Assembly (NCBI GenBank): GCA_007570785.1
Contig: ML664152.1
Span: forward strand, 2,108,911 to 2,172,910
Origin: Antilocapra americana
Lineage: Eukaryota > Chordata > Mammalia > Artiodactyla > Antilocapridae
Direction: 5' to 3'
Length of the DNA stretch: 64,000 bases
The notes under the pieces are model-generated. The model had not been told where the DNA came from and ran no database searches. It saw only the letters and a list, made by a program, of their open reading frames with translations. Position numbers and translations under genes: made by a program. Shown one piece after another: positions 43,380 through 55,690 of this stretch (positions within the stretch are counted from its first letter, which is position 1; each line of letters begins with the position of its first letter).

Positions 43380-44965
43380 CTATAAATCCAATTTATCTGA
43401 TGGATATAGGGCTATTCAGTTTATATATTTCTTCTTGAGTGATTTTTGATAGTTTGTGTCTTCTAAGGAATTAAATCCATTTCACTTAGTTTGTCAAATT
43501 TATGGGCATAAAGTGACTCATAATGTTCCCTTATTATACTTCCAGTGTCTGTAGGATCTCTAGTGATGTCACATCTCTCATTCTTGATATTGGTGATTAG
43601 TATCTTCTCTGTTTGGCTTGCTAATCAGTATGGATAAAGATTATTCAGTTTCACAAGGAAACAGCTTTTGGCTTATTTGATTGTCTCTTCTATTTTTCTG
43701 TTTTCCATTCCACTGATTTTTGGTTTTGTTTTTCTTTTTTGAATTTAATTTGCCTTCTAGTTTCTTAAGGTGGAACTGAGGTCATTTATTTGAGAGTTTT
43801 CTTCTCTAACAAGGACATTCAGTGCTACAAATGTCCCACTCGGCATCACTTTAGCAACATCCCATGAATTTTGATATGTTGTATTTTCACTTTTATACAC
43901 GTCAAAATATTTTATGATTTCCTTTTTTCTTCATTTCCTGATTTATGTTTTAGTTAGAAGTCTATTTCATTTTTAAATAGTTGGGGATTTTACAAGATCT
44001 TTCTGTTCCTGGGTTTCTAATTTAATCCCAAAGTGGTCAGAAAATACCTGTTTTGTGATTCAAATCTTTTCAGATTTAGAGACTTGTTTTATAGTCTGTC
44101 TTAACAAATGTGAACTTTCTTGATACATGTTTTGCTTTGATTGAAAATGAAAGGTTTTTCTGTTTGAAAGGGGAGTGTGCTTTCAATGTCAAATAGTTCA
44201 CTGGTTAATATGTTCATGTTTGGTCACTAAGTCATGTCTGACTCTCTGCAATACCATGGACTGTAGACCACCAGTCTCCTCTGTCCATGGGATTTCCCAG
44301 GCAAAAATACTGGAGTGTTTTGCCATTTCTTTCTCCAGGGGATCTTCCTGACCCAGGGATTGAACCTGTGTCAACCTGTGTCTCCTGCATTGCAGGCAGA
44401 TTCTTCACCACTGAGCCACTCAATAGTCTATATTCTTCCTGGCCTTCTGTCTCCATGTTTTATAAGTTATTGAAAGGGAATTATTGAAATCTCAAGCTAT
44501 AAGAGTAGATTTGTCTGTTTCTCATTGCAAGTTGATCACTTTTTGCTTCATACATTTTGAAGATCTACTATTGGGTGCATCAATATTTAGGATTGAGTGA
44601 CTATTTTATCTTTATGAAAGGATCCTCTCCATCCCTGGCAATAGTCTTTGATCTGAAAACTATATTTTCTGGTATTGATAAAACTGCTCCAGCTTTCTTT
44701 TGATCAATGTTAATATGATATATCTCTTTCCAACTTTTCACTTTTAACCCATTTTCATTTTGTATTTAAAATGCATTTCTCATAGTCAGCATAAAGCTAG
44801 GTCAACCTCAGTCAACCAGTCTCCATCTTAACTGGAGCATGCAAACAACCTATGTTTAGTGTGATAATGTTATTTGTCCCAAACTCTTCCTCCTCTTTTC
44901 CTCATTTTATGCTTTCTTTTTGGATTAATTGATTCTGTTTAAGATTTCATATTCTTTCCTTTGTT
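43380..44965 (-). repeat. L1 fragment, antisense, with nested SINE
   Basis: gtttctaatttaatcccaaa and related phrases are antisense L1. A SINE interrupts it at about 44215-44432. Confidence 0.8.
44215..44432 (-). repeat. Bov-tA-type SINE, antisense
   Basis: gtcactaagtcatgtctgac to ttcaccactgagccactcaa, with a short internal duplication (cctgtgtcaa / cctgtgtctc). Confidence 0.9.
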
Positions 44966-45164
44966 GGCTTATTAGCACAGGTCTTTGTTTTGTATGTTAG
45001 TGCACTAAGATCTTTCCAGGAGCCAGGAAAAGGTGATGTCCACAAGAAATGAGTAGATGAATTCATTATGGGTTTGGGCTGAGATACATGCAAAATTGAG
45101 GCAAAAGTTTTGCCAAAATTCCTCAGAATAGATTGAAGTAATTTAAAGGCGAACAGAGACTGGT

Positions 45165-45385
45165 GTGGGGCTTCAGTGGTCACTCAGTGGTAAAGACTTC
45201 ATCTGCAATGCAGGAGACACAGAAGAAGACATGGGTTCGATCCCTGGGTCAGAAACATCCCCTGGCAGAGGGCATGGCAACCCTCCCCAGCATTCTTGCC
45301 TGGAGAATCCCATGGACAGAGGAGCCTGGCGGGCCACAGGCTATGGGGTTCCAAAGAGTCAGACATGACAGAAATGACAGCACAC
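45165..45385 (+). repeat. Bov-tA-type SINE, sense
   Basis: gggcttcagtggtcactcag to agtcagacatgacagaaatg. Confidence 0.9.
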
Positions 45386-45459
45386 GTGGGTGCGGAGGCT
45401 GGTGTGAATTTTTCATGTAAGGTGTTGCTCTGGCACTGGGGCATAGCTTGATCACTCAT

Positions 45460-45503
45460 TCCTCCCTCCCTCCCTCCCCCTCCTCCTCCCTCCCTCCCTC
45501 CCT
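45460..45503. repeat. (CCCT)n microsatellite abutting a gap
   Basis: Runs of cctccctccc units end directly at the Ns, so its true length is unknown. Confidence 0.9.
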
Positions 45504-45513
45504 NNNNNNNNNN
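45504..45513. other. assembly gap (10 N)
   Basis: Ten Ns follow the CCCT microsatellite; probably a placeholder for a collapsed simple repeat. Confidence 0.98.
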
Positions 45514-46170
45514 AGACTCCTCTGCGTGGGGAGCAGGAAGGAAGGAGGGCAGGGTGGGCAGCGCCTTGGCCCTCCCCACAGCTCTGAGAATGCCTCAGCA
45601 GGTGGGTGTATAGTTGGAGTACCAGCCTGGTTCCTGCTGTCCCAATCATGTGCTGGGAGCAGCCTGGCATGGATGCTGGGTCAAAGCAACGGTGGCAGCT
45701 GGGACGCCGTGGTGGGTTCTCGTGAGGGGATCTGCGTGGAGCCTTCAGGACGGACACAGTGCGCCTTTGATAAACAGCATTCGGAGCTGAGGAAACACTG
45801 TTCACTGTCCTTGGGGCCTCACCGGAGAGGGAGGGCTGCAAGGGCCACGGAAGAGAGGCGGGATGCGGCGGGGTTGCAGAGTGGCAGGCCTCCAAGGCCT
45901 CGTGATTGACCTCAGGGTGTGCGGCCAGCCCGCGGCTTTGTGCAGGAGGCCTGGACAGTGCGGCCTCGGCCTGAAGCGTAGGGTGGACGCCCCTTGCTTG
46001 CCAGGTCCCAGCACCAGGGTCTTCCTGGTTCTCTTCTCGCAGGAAGGGTCATGGAGGTTCTGTTCGGAGTTCTGAGGGTGGTGCGCGCCTCTCCCCGGAG
46101 CCCCTGCGGCCACCACACTCAGATCAGGAGAGAACATGGGATAAGGAAGCTTGTGGACTGAAGAAGCCCA
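45514..46170. other. GC- and CpG-rich unassigned segment
   Basis: Downstream of the minus-strand KRTAP10 at 46519-47379. Overlapping frames without family motifs. Confidence 0.35.
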
Positions 46171-46171
46171 G

Positions 46172-46177
46172 TTTATC
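46172..46177 (-). terminator. variant polyadenylation signal (GATAAA)
   Basis: The only plausible signal within 350 bases past the stop of the KRTAP10 at 46519-47379; a weak variant of AATAAA. Confidence 0.35.
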
Positions 46178-46220
46178 AGGCTAGGCGGGCAGGTCCTGCG
46201 GAGGGGAGTCTGGGAGACGA

Positions 46221-46262
46221 GGGGGCGGGGCCTGGAGGAGGGGCGGGGCCTGGAGGAGGGGT
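46221..46262. repeat. tandem GC-box repeat
   Basis: Two copies of a 19-20 base unit containing GGGGCGGGGCC, then TGGAGGAG. Each holds an Sp1-type GC box. It lies in the predicted 3' UTR of the KRTAP10 gene. Confidence 0.6.
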
Positions 46263-46518
46263 AGGGCGTAGAGAACCAGACCCCCAGTGATGACTCAGCC
46301 TGGGCTTAGGCTCTAGAGTGACCTTGGCAGCAACTGCTGAGAAGACCCCGGAGGATGAGGAGTCCCTGTCATTCCTGGTGACACAGAGGAGACGGCCTGT
46401 GGGTGTCCCTTCTGGGGTTAAAGTCCTGCGGGAGGTTAAGGGCTGAGATCTCTGAGCTGAGCTTCTCTGTTGAGGGACCCTGGAGCCTGGCTGGCCCTGA
46501 GGGGACACGCCAGCCGAA

Positions 46519-47379
46519 TCAGCAGCAGGGCTCCGGGGCCGAGGCAGGAACACAGCAGGCTGGGCGGGAGCATGCGGGCCGGCAGAGCAGGGACACGGAG
46601 GAGGCCGGGCGGCAGCAGCTGGGCTGGTAGGAGAAGGCAGGCACGTAGCAGGCGGGGCGGCTCACTGGACGACAGAGGAGGGACACGGAGGAGGCTGGGC
46701 GGCAGCAGCTGGACTGGCAGGAGGAGGTGGGCACACAGCAGGTGGAGCGGCACACAGGACGGCAGAGGAGGGACACAGAGGAGGAGGAGGGTCTGCAGCA
46801 CGATGAGGGGGCTGAGCAGGGGGAGGCCTCACAGCAGACGGGCCTGCAGCAGACAGGTGTGCAGCAGATGGGCCTGCAGCAGACAGGCTCACAGCAGTCT
46901 TGCTGGCAGGGGGAGGAGGTGCAGCAGGAGGGCTGGCAGCTAGACTGCTGGCAACATGAGGAGATTGAGCAGGGGGAGGCCTCACAGCAGACAGGTGTGC
47001 AGCAGACAGGTGTGTAGCAGACAGGTGTATAGCAGATGGGCCTGAAGCACACGGGCTCACAGCAGTCTTGCTGGCAGGGGGAGGAGGTGCAGCAGGAGGG
47101 CTGGCAGCTAGACTGCTGACAGCATGAGACTGGGCAGGAGCTGCTGCAGGCTGGCTGGCAGCAGGGGCTGGACTCGCAGCTCACTGGGGCGCAGAGGAGG
47201 GTCAGGCGGGGGGCTGGGGCACAGCAGCGGGGGGCGCAGCAGGGGGGCTCGCAGCAGCTCTCTGGACAGTCGTCCACCTGCCAGGAGGAGCCGGTGCAGG
47301 AGTCACAGGACCCAGGCAGGCAGACCCGGCTGCTGTAGCTTAGGTCGCTGGAGCAAGCAGACAGGGTGGAGAAGGCCAT
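46519..47379 (-). CDS. KRTAP10: keratin-associated protein 10 family member (286 aa), longest in the window
   Basis: Single-exon KRTAP with about 69 cysteines in 286 residues. The N-terminus is the full KRTAP10 type: SACSSDLSYSSRVC, PGSCDSCTGSSWQ and VDDCPESCCEPPCC (residues 8-47). Residues 86-140 and 142-190 are two tandem copies of a module running CCQQSSCQPSCCTSSPC, QQDCCEPVC, then CCEASPCS. Part of the underlying DNA is repeated exactly (about 46890-46947 and 47061-47118). The tail has repeated CCRPASSVSLLCRP units around residues 225-262 and ends SAPEPCC, as in the gene at 7160-7849. TATATAAG lies about 66 bases upstream of the ATG. The polyadenylation signal is unclear (GATAAA at 46172-46177). 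Role by family: disulfide-rich matrix of the hair shaft. The exact member number is not assignable by eye. Confidence 0.93.
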   Translation of the reverse strand: MAFSTLSACSSDLSYSSRVCLPGSCDSCTGSSWQVDDCPESCCEPPCCAPRCCAPAPRLTLLCAPVSCESSPCCQPACSSSCPVSCCQQSSCQPSCCTSSPCQQDCCEPVCFRPICYTPVCYTPVCCTPVCCEASPCSISSCCQQSSCQPSCCTSSPCQQDCCEPVCCRPICCTPVCCRPVCCEASPCSAPSSCCRPSSSSVSLLCRPVCRSTCCVPTSSCQSSCCRPASSVSLLCRPVSRPACYVPAFSYQPSCCRPASSVSLLCRPACSRPACCVPASAPEPCC

Positions 47380-47444
47380 GGTGGAGCTGGATGAGGTGTG
47401 TGTGTGAGTGAGTATGTGTGTGTGTGAGGTGCTCAGACTACTGG

Positions 47445-47452
47445 CTTATATA
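47445..47452 (-). promoter_or_regulatory. TATA box of the KRTAP10 at 46519-47379
   Basis: TATATAAG on the minus strand, about 66 bases upstream of the ATG, with a TGTG-rich 5' UTR between. Confidence 0.75.
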
Positions 47453-47463
47453 CCCCTCCTGGG

Positions 47464-47513
47464 TGTATGTGTTGTCCCAACAGAGGCTTCTACGCCTGCT
47501 CTTCCTGGTTGGT
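47464..47513 (-). promoter_or_regulatory. conserved block upstream of the TATA box
   Basis: Matches 7955-8003 (AACCAGGAAG and TGTTGGGACAAC shared) at the same distance from the TATA box. Confidence 0.4.
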
Positions 47514-47529
47514 ATGGTGCCCTGTGAGG

Positions 47530-48480
47530 ACTATCATTAGGGTCAGCTCCACTGTCATGAGATATCCTTGCTCAGCTCATAAAACTTGGGGTCACTGCTG
47601 GCAGGGTGCCGGATGCTGGCCTGAGACTGGCTCTACAGGCCACCTGGTGGAAACATACAACCTCCCGTGGCTGACCCTTGGCCTCTCCCAGGCAGGTCAT
47701 GCACGTGGGCACCTTGTGACAGCTCCAGGCCCATGAGGACGTGTGCTGTGTGGGTCCAGTCTGTGTGTGCAGGGCCTCACTGGGCTTAGCTGGCCTGGCC
47801 TATGATTAGGGAAAAGAGGACAGAGGTATCCAATGGGAAAAAGGCAACAGGAGAGGACAGTGCCTTACTAGCGGGCTCTGTGAACTTCTGTGGTTCCCGT
47901 GCCAGCAAGGAGGATGGGGCCTGAGAACAGGAGAGGATCTTCCCTCCCCTAAGAAGGAGATGGACTGTTCCAGTGATGCTGGGGCTCCCTGCTGCATTAG
48001 GATGACCAGATCCAAGAACTGAACTTTGAGTGCTGTACCCAGAGCCCATGGTCAGTTGTCCTGAGAGGCAGGTCTTGGATCAGGGTTTAATCCTGAGACA
48101 GGTGTGGGTGAAAGTGGTGTGGAAAAGCTGGAGAGCAATCTGTCATTGATGTAATTTCAATAAAAACCCAAAGGGAATCTTTTTTGTGTACAAATTGAGA
48201 ATATCGAACTGCCAGAAAATATTTGTAATTTGCATGATAGGTGAAAAGTTAATATGAAAATTTTAAATTGATAAAACTTAAACAATATAAGATATAAAAT
48301 AATTGAACAAAATTAAAAACATTTGTTTTCAATAATCTTATGAAAAACTACTTGATGTCAATAATGAAAGTTTCCCAAATTAAAACATAAATGTCCCACC
48401 TGTAAGATGAATGAAGATTTACAAAGCTGACATTTCCAGTGCTGCTGCGCATGGGGGCTCACTCTTAGACAGGCATGCTT
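47530..48480. other. unassigned spacer
   Basis: GC-rich to about 48120, then AT-rich. No gene recognised. Confidence 0.4.
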
Positions 48481-50760
48481 TTTTTCACATAATATGAAAT
48501 GTATCATTTCCTCCATTTTGAAGTGTACAATTCAGTGACATTTAGTACAGTCACATGTGCAGCCATGACCACCACCCAGTTCTAGAACATTTTCATCACT
48601 CCAAGAGGATCTCCTGTACTGTTATGCAGTCCCTTCCAGCTCCTGTCAATCACTGATCTGCTTTCTGTCTCTAGCGCTTTGCCTGTTCTGCACATTTCAT
48701 GTAAAAGGAACCATACCATATGTACTTTTGTGTTGGCTTTTTTCACTCATCATGTTTTCAGGGTTCCTCCGCATAGTACCATGTGACAGTGCTCCATTCC
48801 TTTTAGGGATAACATTCCGTTATATGGATAGACCACATGTTATTTATCCAGTCATCGGTTGATGGACATTTCGGTCATTTCCACCTCTTGGTTAATGTGA
48901 CTATGCTGCTTTGAACATTTTGCATAAGTTTTTGTTTGAACATTGCTTTTTAATTTCTTGGGTGTATACCTAGGAGTGGAATTTCTGAGTCATGTGGTGG
49001 CTCTCTGTTTAACATTTTGAGGAACTGCCTGGCAGTTTTTCACTCAGGTGCAACACTTTACATTCCTACTAATAGTTTCCACATACTTGCCAACACTTGT
49101 TATTTTCTGTTTTTTTTTTTTCTTTAAACTATAGCCACCTTAGTGAGTTGGAAGTGGCATCTCCTTTTGGTTTGCATTTCTCTAATGACCACTTTCATGT
49201 GCTTGTTGGCTGTTGGCTGTTTGTATAGCTTCTTTGGAGAGATGTCTATCAAAGTGCTTTGAAAGAAAGAAAGAAAGGAAAGTGAGATCACTCAGTCATG
49301 TCGGACTCTGCGACCCCATAGACTGTAGCCTCCCAGGCTCCTCTGTCCATGGAATTTTTCAGGCAGGAATACTGGAGTGGGTATTCTTTTCCAGGGGATC
49401 TTCCTAACCCAGGGGCCATTTTAAATTGGATTGTCTCTCTTTTTGTTGTTGAGTTGTAGTTCTTTATGTTTTCTGAATATTAGATCCATATCAGAATTAT
49501 GATTTGAAAATATTTTCTTCCATTCTGTGGGCTGCCTTTTCACTTTCTTGATGGTGTCCATCAATATACAAAACTTTTTAATTTTGATGAAATTGGATTT
49601 TTTTTATTTGTTGCTTTTGCTTTTGGTATCATGTCTAAGAAACTGTTGCCAAATCTAAGGTCATGCAGATTTATCTTTATGTTTTCTTCTAAAAGTTGTA
49701 GTTTTAGCTCTTATGATTCGATCTTTGAGTTATTTTTTGTATATGGTGTATGATAGAGTTCAACTTCATTCTTTTGCTTGTAACTGTTAGTTGTCCCAGC
49801 ACCATTTATTGAAGAGACTTTTCTTTCCCCACTGAATGGTCTTGATACTCTTGTTGAAAATCAGCAGACCATAGGTGTGTGGTTTTATTTCTGGACTCTC
49901 AGTTTTATTCCATTGATCTATTATGTCTATCCTTGTGTCAGTACCACTATTTAGAAGACTGTAGCTCTGTGCTAAATTTTATTTATTTCTTTCTAATTTG
50001 GATATCTTTTATTTCTTTTTCTTGCCTAATTTCTCTGACTAGAACTTCCACCACAACATTGACTAGAAGGGGTGAAAGTGGACATTATTGTCTTTTTCCT
50101 GATTGTAGGGAGAAGTTTTCAGTATTTTACCACTGAACATGTTGATGACTGTGGGTTTTTCAAAATGACCTCTGTTATACAGTTGAGGAAGTTCCCTGTA
50201 CTCTTAGTTTTCTGAGTGTTTCTATCATGAAAGAGTGTTGTCTTTTTTTCAAATTCTTTTCCTGTATCAATTGAGATGATCGTGTGGGGTTCCCCCCTTT
50301 ATTTTATTAATGTGGTACATTACATGAATGATTTTCACGTGGTAAATCACTCTTACATTTTTGGATAAATCCCACTTGGTTGTGGTGTATATCCACAATG
50401 TGGTATACATCCTTATGCTGCTGGATTTTGTTTGATTGTATTTTGCTGAGGATTTAAAAAATCTATATCCATAAGAAATTTCAGTCTGTAGTTTTCTTTT
50501 TTCCTTTTCTTAGTCTTTATGTGGCTTTGACATCAGGATGGTGCTGACCTCATAGAATCAGTTAGAAAGTGGTTAGAAAGTGTTCCCATATCTTCTGTTT
50601 TGGAAAGAGTTGAGAAAGATTGGTAGTGATTGTTCTAGAAATGTCTAGTAGAATTCAGCATTGAGCTGGTCCTGGGCTTTTCTTTTTGGTAAGGTTTTTG
50701 ATTACTGATTTAATATTGTTATTTGATTTATGTCTTGCCTATTTCTTTTTGAGCCAGTTC
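48480..50760 (-). repeat. old L1 fragment, antisense, with nested SINE
   Basis: gtgtacaattcagtgacatt, then cttgggtgtatacctaggag and later phrases are antisense L1 3'-half sequence. A SINE sits at 49258-49415. Confidence 0.8.
49258..49415 (-). repeat. Bov-tA-type SINE, antisense, with GAAA run
   Basis: Begins with a gaaagaaagaaagaaag run, then cactcagtcatgtcggactc; ends near cttcctaacccaggg, without the tRNA head (truncated). Confidence 0.85.
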
Positions 50761-51900
50761 ACTCACTTTAGAGCCAAAGATACAAATAGATAGAAAGTAG
50801 AAGATGGGGAAAATTTCATGAAAATAATAACCAAGAGAGAGATGGATAGCAATAATAAAATTAGACAAAATGAACTTTGAGTCAAAAATTGTAGTAAGGG
50901 GCAAATAAGGAAATTAAATATTGATTAAAATGTTACTATGTCAAGAAGATATAACAATCATAAGCCTATATGCTCCTAGCAATAGACTTAAACTATATAA
51001 AGCGAAAATCGACAGAATGAAGAGAGAATTACCATTAAAAAATAATTAATGTTATTTCTATTACTAAACAACGAGACAGAACAACTAGGTCAAAGTCCAG
51101 TAATGAAACAGAGGCCTTGAAGGACACTGTAAACCAGCCGGACTAGCATTCATACAAAACACTCAACAATAGGGTTCACATTGTTTTTTCAGGTGCACAT
51201 GGGACATTCTAAGCCACAAGACAAATCTCAATAAATTTTAAAAGATTGAAATCATACAGAATATCTTCTCTAACCACAATGGAAAGAAACTAGAAATCAA
51301 TTAACAAAAGGAAAACTGGAAAATTCACAAATAAATGGAAATAAAAACAGTGCAGTCTTAAACAACCAATGGTTTAAAACAAAAATCAAAAGGTAAGTTA
51401 GCAAACACTTTTCAGGTGAATATAAATGAAAACACAGCAAGCCAATACTTAATGGGATACAACAAAACAATGCTAAGGGGAAAATTTATACCTGTTAACA
51501 ATTGCATTAAAAAAGAAGAAAAAATATCAAATTAAGAATCTAACGTTGCACTTCAAGGAACTAGAAGAACAGACTAAACCCATAGCTAGCAGAAGGAAGG
51601 AATAAAGATTAGAACTCAGGTGAAAGAAATAGAAACTAGAAAAATAGAGATAGTCAATGAACTAAAAGTTAGTTCTTTGAAAAAAGCAGCACAATCAACA
51701 AATATTTAGCAAGACTGACTATGAAAAAAGGAAAAGTCTCAAATTACTACAATCAGATATAAAAATGGGGACATTACTACTGACATTTCATAAACAAAAA
51801 AGATTATACAGAACACTACGAACAACTATTGATGAAAAATTAGATAACATAGAAAAATGGAAAATCTCATAAACACAAACTACCAAAACTGACAATTTTC
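50760..51900 (+). repeat. L1 ORF2-like fragment, sense
   Basis: A-rich with caaaatgaactttgagtcaa and cacaatggaaagaaactaga phrases, in opposite orientation to its left neighbour. Decayed. Confidence 0.65.
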
Positions 51901-53000
51901 CTGATGTTCTTTATTTATTTATATTGTTTCAAGTTACTGTTTGGTGCCCTTTTATCTCAGTCTGAATTGTCATATCTTATAGGGCATGTCTAATAACTAT
52001 GGACTCTCTCAGTTTTTATTTACCTGGAAATGTCTTAACTGCTCTCTCATTTTTGAGGGGTAATTTTGCTGGATGTAGACTTCTTGGTTGACAGTTTTTT
52101 CTTTCAGCACTTTAAAAGTCATCCCTCTGCCTCTAGTCTCACAGTTTCTAATGATAAATTGGGTGTTAATTCTCTTCTTGTTGCTTATAAGATCTGATCA
52201 TTGTCTTTGGATAATTTAACTGGAACAGGTTTCAGTGCATAATTGTTTGAGTTTATTCTACTTGGAGATCAGTAAGCTTCTTGGACATGTAGATTCACAT
52301 GTTTCCTCAAATTTGGGGAGGTTTTGGCCACTGTTTCTTCAAATAATCTTCTCTGCTCCTTTCTCTTCTCTCTTCCTGGAAATCCTGTTAAGTGTATGCT
52401 GGTATGCTTGATGCTGTCCCATAGGTCTCTTGAGTTCTCTTCATTTATCTTCATTCTTTTTTATCATCTACTCCTCAAGCTGGAGTCTTTCAACTGACTT
52501 ATTTTCACATTTACTAATTCTTCTGCCTCCTCAAATGTGCTATTGAGCCCTTTCAGTGAAATCTTCATTTCAGTTTTTATACATTTCAACTCTAGACATT
52601 CCTTTTAGTACTTTTTAAAAAATGTAATTTCTGTCTCTATATTGCTGTTCTATTTTATTGAGACTTAACCTTTGTTCATGGTTTTCTTGAATCACTTGAG
52701 TACATTAAGAGTTGATTTAAGACTTTGTCTAGTAATTTCAATTCCTGGGCTTCTTCAGGGACATTTTCTACTAATTGCTTTTTTTTTTTTTGAGTATCAA
52801 TGAGCCATACTTTTTCTTCACATACTGCACAATTTTTGATGGAAATGGGGGATCTTGAATATAATAGTGCAATAATTCTGAACATCAGGTTTTCCTCCCT
52901 CCCTATAGTTTGTGGTTGCTGATTGTTGTAACTTGTTGTTGGTTTGTTTGATGACTCTTCTGAACTTGTTTTGGAATGATTATACTCTTTGTCATGTTCC
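51900..53000 (-). repeat. old L1/HAL1-like fragment, antisense
   Basis: T-rich with ggtaattttgctggatgtag and gtttcttcaaataatcttct phrases; parallel to 23500-24250 and 35800-36600. Confidence 0.6.
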
Positions 53001-54045
53001 ATTAGCTTAGTGATCAGGTAGTGGTTTGACAGAAAGTTCCTTAAACACTAGAGCCAAAAATATTTTTTCCAGTCTTTGTAGTTGTACTCTGTGAGTCAGG
53101 GAATGCTTTCAGATCTCAGCCGGGCAGTTTACAACTCTGCCTTCACCTCCACTTCCTGCTTGCTCAGACTGGAGGTGGGGCCAGAGGTGAGTGCAAAGGG
53201 CCTTCTTAGGTGCTGTCTGAGCTTGTGTCCCCTCATGAGTATGCGCAGACTCTTCTTGCCCTCAGGAGGCTGTGGTAGATCTGAAGGTCCTGTTCCTCAA
53301 AGTCCTGTTCCACTTCACAGATCTTGGTCTTAGGCTCTTTGGGGTATCCTATTTGTCACAACTGATATTTTCCCCCTGGAATAGCAGCTGGTTGATTTGG
53401 CAAACACTGTCCATGCAGTCACCTTTCTGCCTCCAGAGAGTTCTGAGCTATGAGAAATGAAGGCAAGTCCTTAGTGTGAGTCCTTCCAGAAGCCACCAAC
53501 AGGTTAAAACAGACAAGCACACTTCTTTCAGAATTAGGTCTGCTTGCTCCCTTCGGCACCAGGAACCTCCCCGGCACACAGGCTGCTGTCATCAAGACTG
53601 CTGCTGAGCTGGGGGACGAGTGGGGAGTGGAGTCGAGTGGAGTGGTGGGGGTGGGGGGGTGAGGCTCTGCTAAAATGCCACCAAGCTCTCCTACCTGCCT
53701 CAGTTGCCTTTTTCTTGGGGGAGCCTTTTCCTGGTTGTTGTGAAACTTGCTTCCATTTCCAGAGTTCAGCTGTGGCTGATTCTGAGAGTTTTGCCAGTTT
53801 CTTTGGTGTTTCTGTGGGGAGTGAGCCCTTAGAGTTCTCTAGGCCCTGTTTTTCTTGACATCACTCTTAGTGGGCACAATTTTGAAAAGTCCCTTTTAGG
53901 GTATTTGTCAATATCATCCAGAATCTAAAATCAGCGAACACTCTGATGGGGCAGTCCCATGTCTGGGATTTAAGCGCCATGTGCACTAGGGCCATAGGTG
54001 TGTGCCGAGGACTCCTCTAGTGGTGATGTTGTAATAGTCAGAAGT
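53000..54045. other. unassigned segment
   Basis: Mixed composition; no gene recognised. Confidence 0.35.
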
Positions 54046-54054
54046 AGGGAGACT

Positions 54055-54269
54055 GAGGCTTCCCAGGTGGCACAGTGGTAGAGAATCCACCTGCCAGTAC
54101 AGGAAACACAAGATATGTAGGTTTGGTCCCTGGGTTGGGAAGATCTCCTGGAGTAGAACGTGGCAACCCAGTCCAGTATTCTTGCCTGGAAAATTCCATG
54201 GACAGAGGAGTCTGGTGGGCTGCAGTCCATGGGGTCCAAAGAGTCGGACACGACTGAGTGAGCACACAC
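54055..54269 (+). repeat. Bov-tA SINE with short TSD
   Basis: Sense SINE flanked by AGGGAGACT at 54046-54054 and 54270-54278. Confidence 0.92.
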
Positions 54270-54454
54270 AGGGAGACTCTAAGTGTGTGTCCACTTAGTG
54301 CTAATAAGTCAGTAATGGTAGACCCACACTTTGGGGTGCTCTGTATTCAGGCCAAAGAAACCATGGTAAGGTTTTTGTTTTCTTTTCATTTTTGCTTTAA
54401 CTACATACGTGTACCATGCTCTTTATCCTCAAAATACTACTTGCCTGAATCTTT

Positions 54455-54580
54455 GTTTAAATTGTTAATTGAAGAGTAATTGCTTTGCAATATGGTATCG
54501 GTTTCTGCCATACATTAACATGAATCAGCCATAGGTACATCTATGTCCCCTCCCTCTTGAACCTCCTTCCCACATAAGTT
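54455..54580 (-). repeat. L1 3'-end fragment, antisense
   Basis: gcaatatggtatcggtttct and tgaatcagccataggtacat resemble the 3' end of ruminant L1 in antisense. Confidence 0.6.
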
Positions 54581-55380
54581 TTTCTTTATCAAGTTGGCAA
54601 AGATAGAAAAACGTGTGCCCCTGTGCTGTGAATCTACGCTGTTGTTAAGGAGTAAAGACCTAGATCCCCTTGTGAGCAATGAGGTGATTGTCATATCACC
54701 AGTGTCTACACCTCTGCTCAGCACTTCAATTCCAGGAGTCTGTTCTCCGATGCTTGGTCATGTGTGACGCCAAGTATGGCTCCATTGAACACGTGTGTCC
54801 CCGTGTGTCTCCTACCCATGATCAGACAGATGTTCACGCTGTTCAGGCTTTGTCCATCCTCACTGCCCGAGGTCTAGCCTTTACCATCAGCTCTCCACCA
54901 GCCCAGCCTGGCAGGCAGTGGGGAAGGGGGCTCCAGAGGCTGCAGTTTGTCTGCTTTCTGCTTCCCAGCAACTGGCACCTGGAGCCCAGGCATCCCAGCG
55001 TCTGTGAGTGTGAGAGTCCAAGACACCCACCCTCCCAAGAGGACTGTCTGGATGCTGGGCCACCCTGTGTCCCCCTCCCAGCACTACTGGGTCCTGGCGG
55101 TCCCTGGGACTGGAGAGGCTACCTCTACCATGGGGAGTTGGGGGGGTCTTTGATCTGAGCCCAGGTGGTGTCCACAGGACTTGCCCAAGAGCAAAGCTTC
55201 AAGAGCACAACAGGACTGGGGTGATGCCTGGACAGCAGAACAGAAGCACAAGGTGGGCAGGGGTCAGGTGCCAGAGCCCCTCAGGTTCCCCAGATCTGAT
55301 GATGTAAAGGAGGGCGAGGCCTCACAGCCACCCCTCCTGCTCCAGGTGTCAGCATTGAGACCCAGTAAGGGGAGCAGAAA
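54580..55380. other. unassigned segment 3' of a KRTAP10 gene
   Basis: A plus frame at 54688-55158 (156 codons) has no recognised motif and is probably chance. Confidence 0.35.
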
Positions 55381-55381
55381 T

Positions 55382-55387
55382 TTTATT
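55382..55387 (-). terminator. polyadenylation signal of the KRTAP10 at 55691-56320
   Basis: AATAAA on the minus strand about 305 bases past the stop. Confidence 0.6.
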
Positions 55388-55690
55388 GGTGCTCAGAGGT
55401 GTAGAGCGACACTTCTCAGGCCAGGACCAGGTTCAGCGGGGCCCAGGATGACCAGGGATCAAGGAAGCAGGTATGGACTCATGGGCCAAGGACAGGAGAG
55501 GAGTTCCCTGAGCAGATCAGGCTCCTAGAGCTTGGCCAGGGCTGGGGTGCAGTGGGGTCTGGTGTTTTCCATGTGCTGAGCCAGACTTGGGGAGGACAGG
55601 CCGAGGAAGCAAGGGGGGTCAGGGAGCTCAAGTGTGTCTGATGAAGGGAAGTATCCCTGGAACCTGCTGCCTTCATGGGAACATGTCAGG

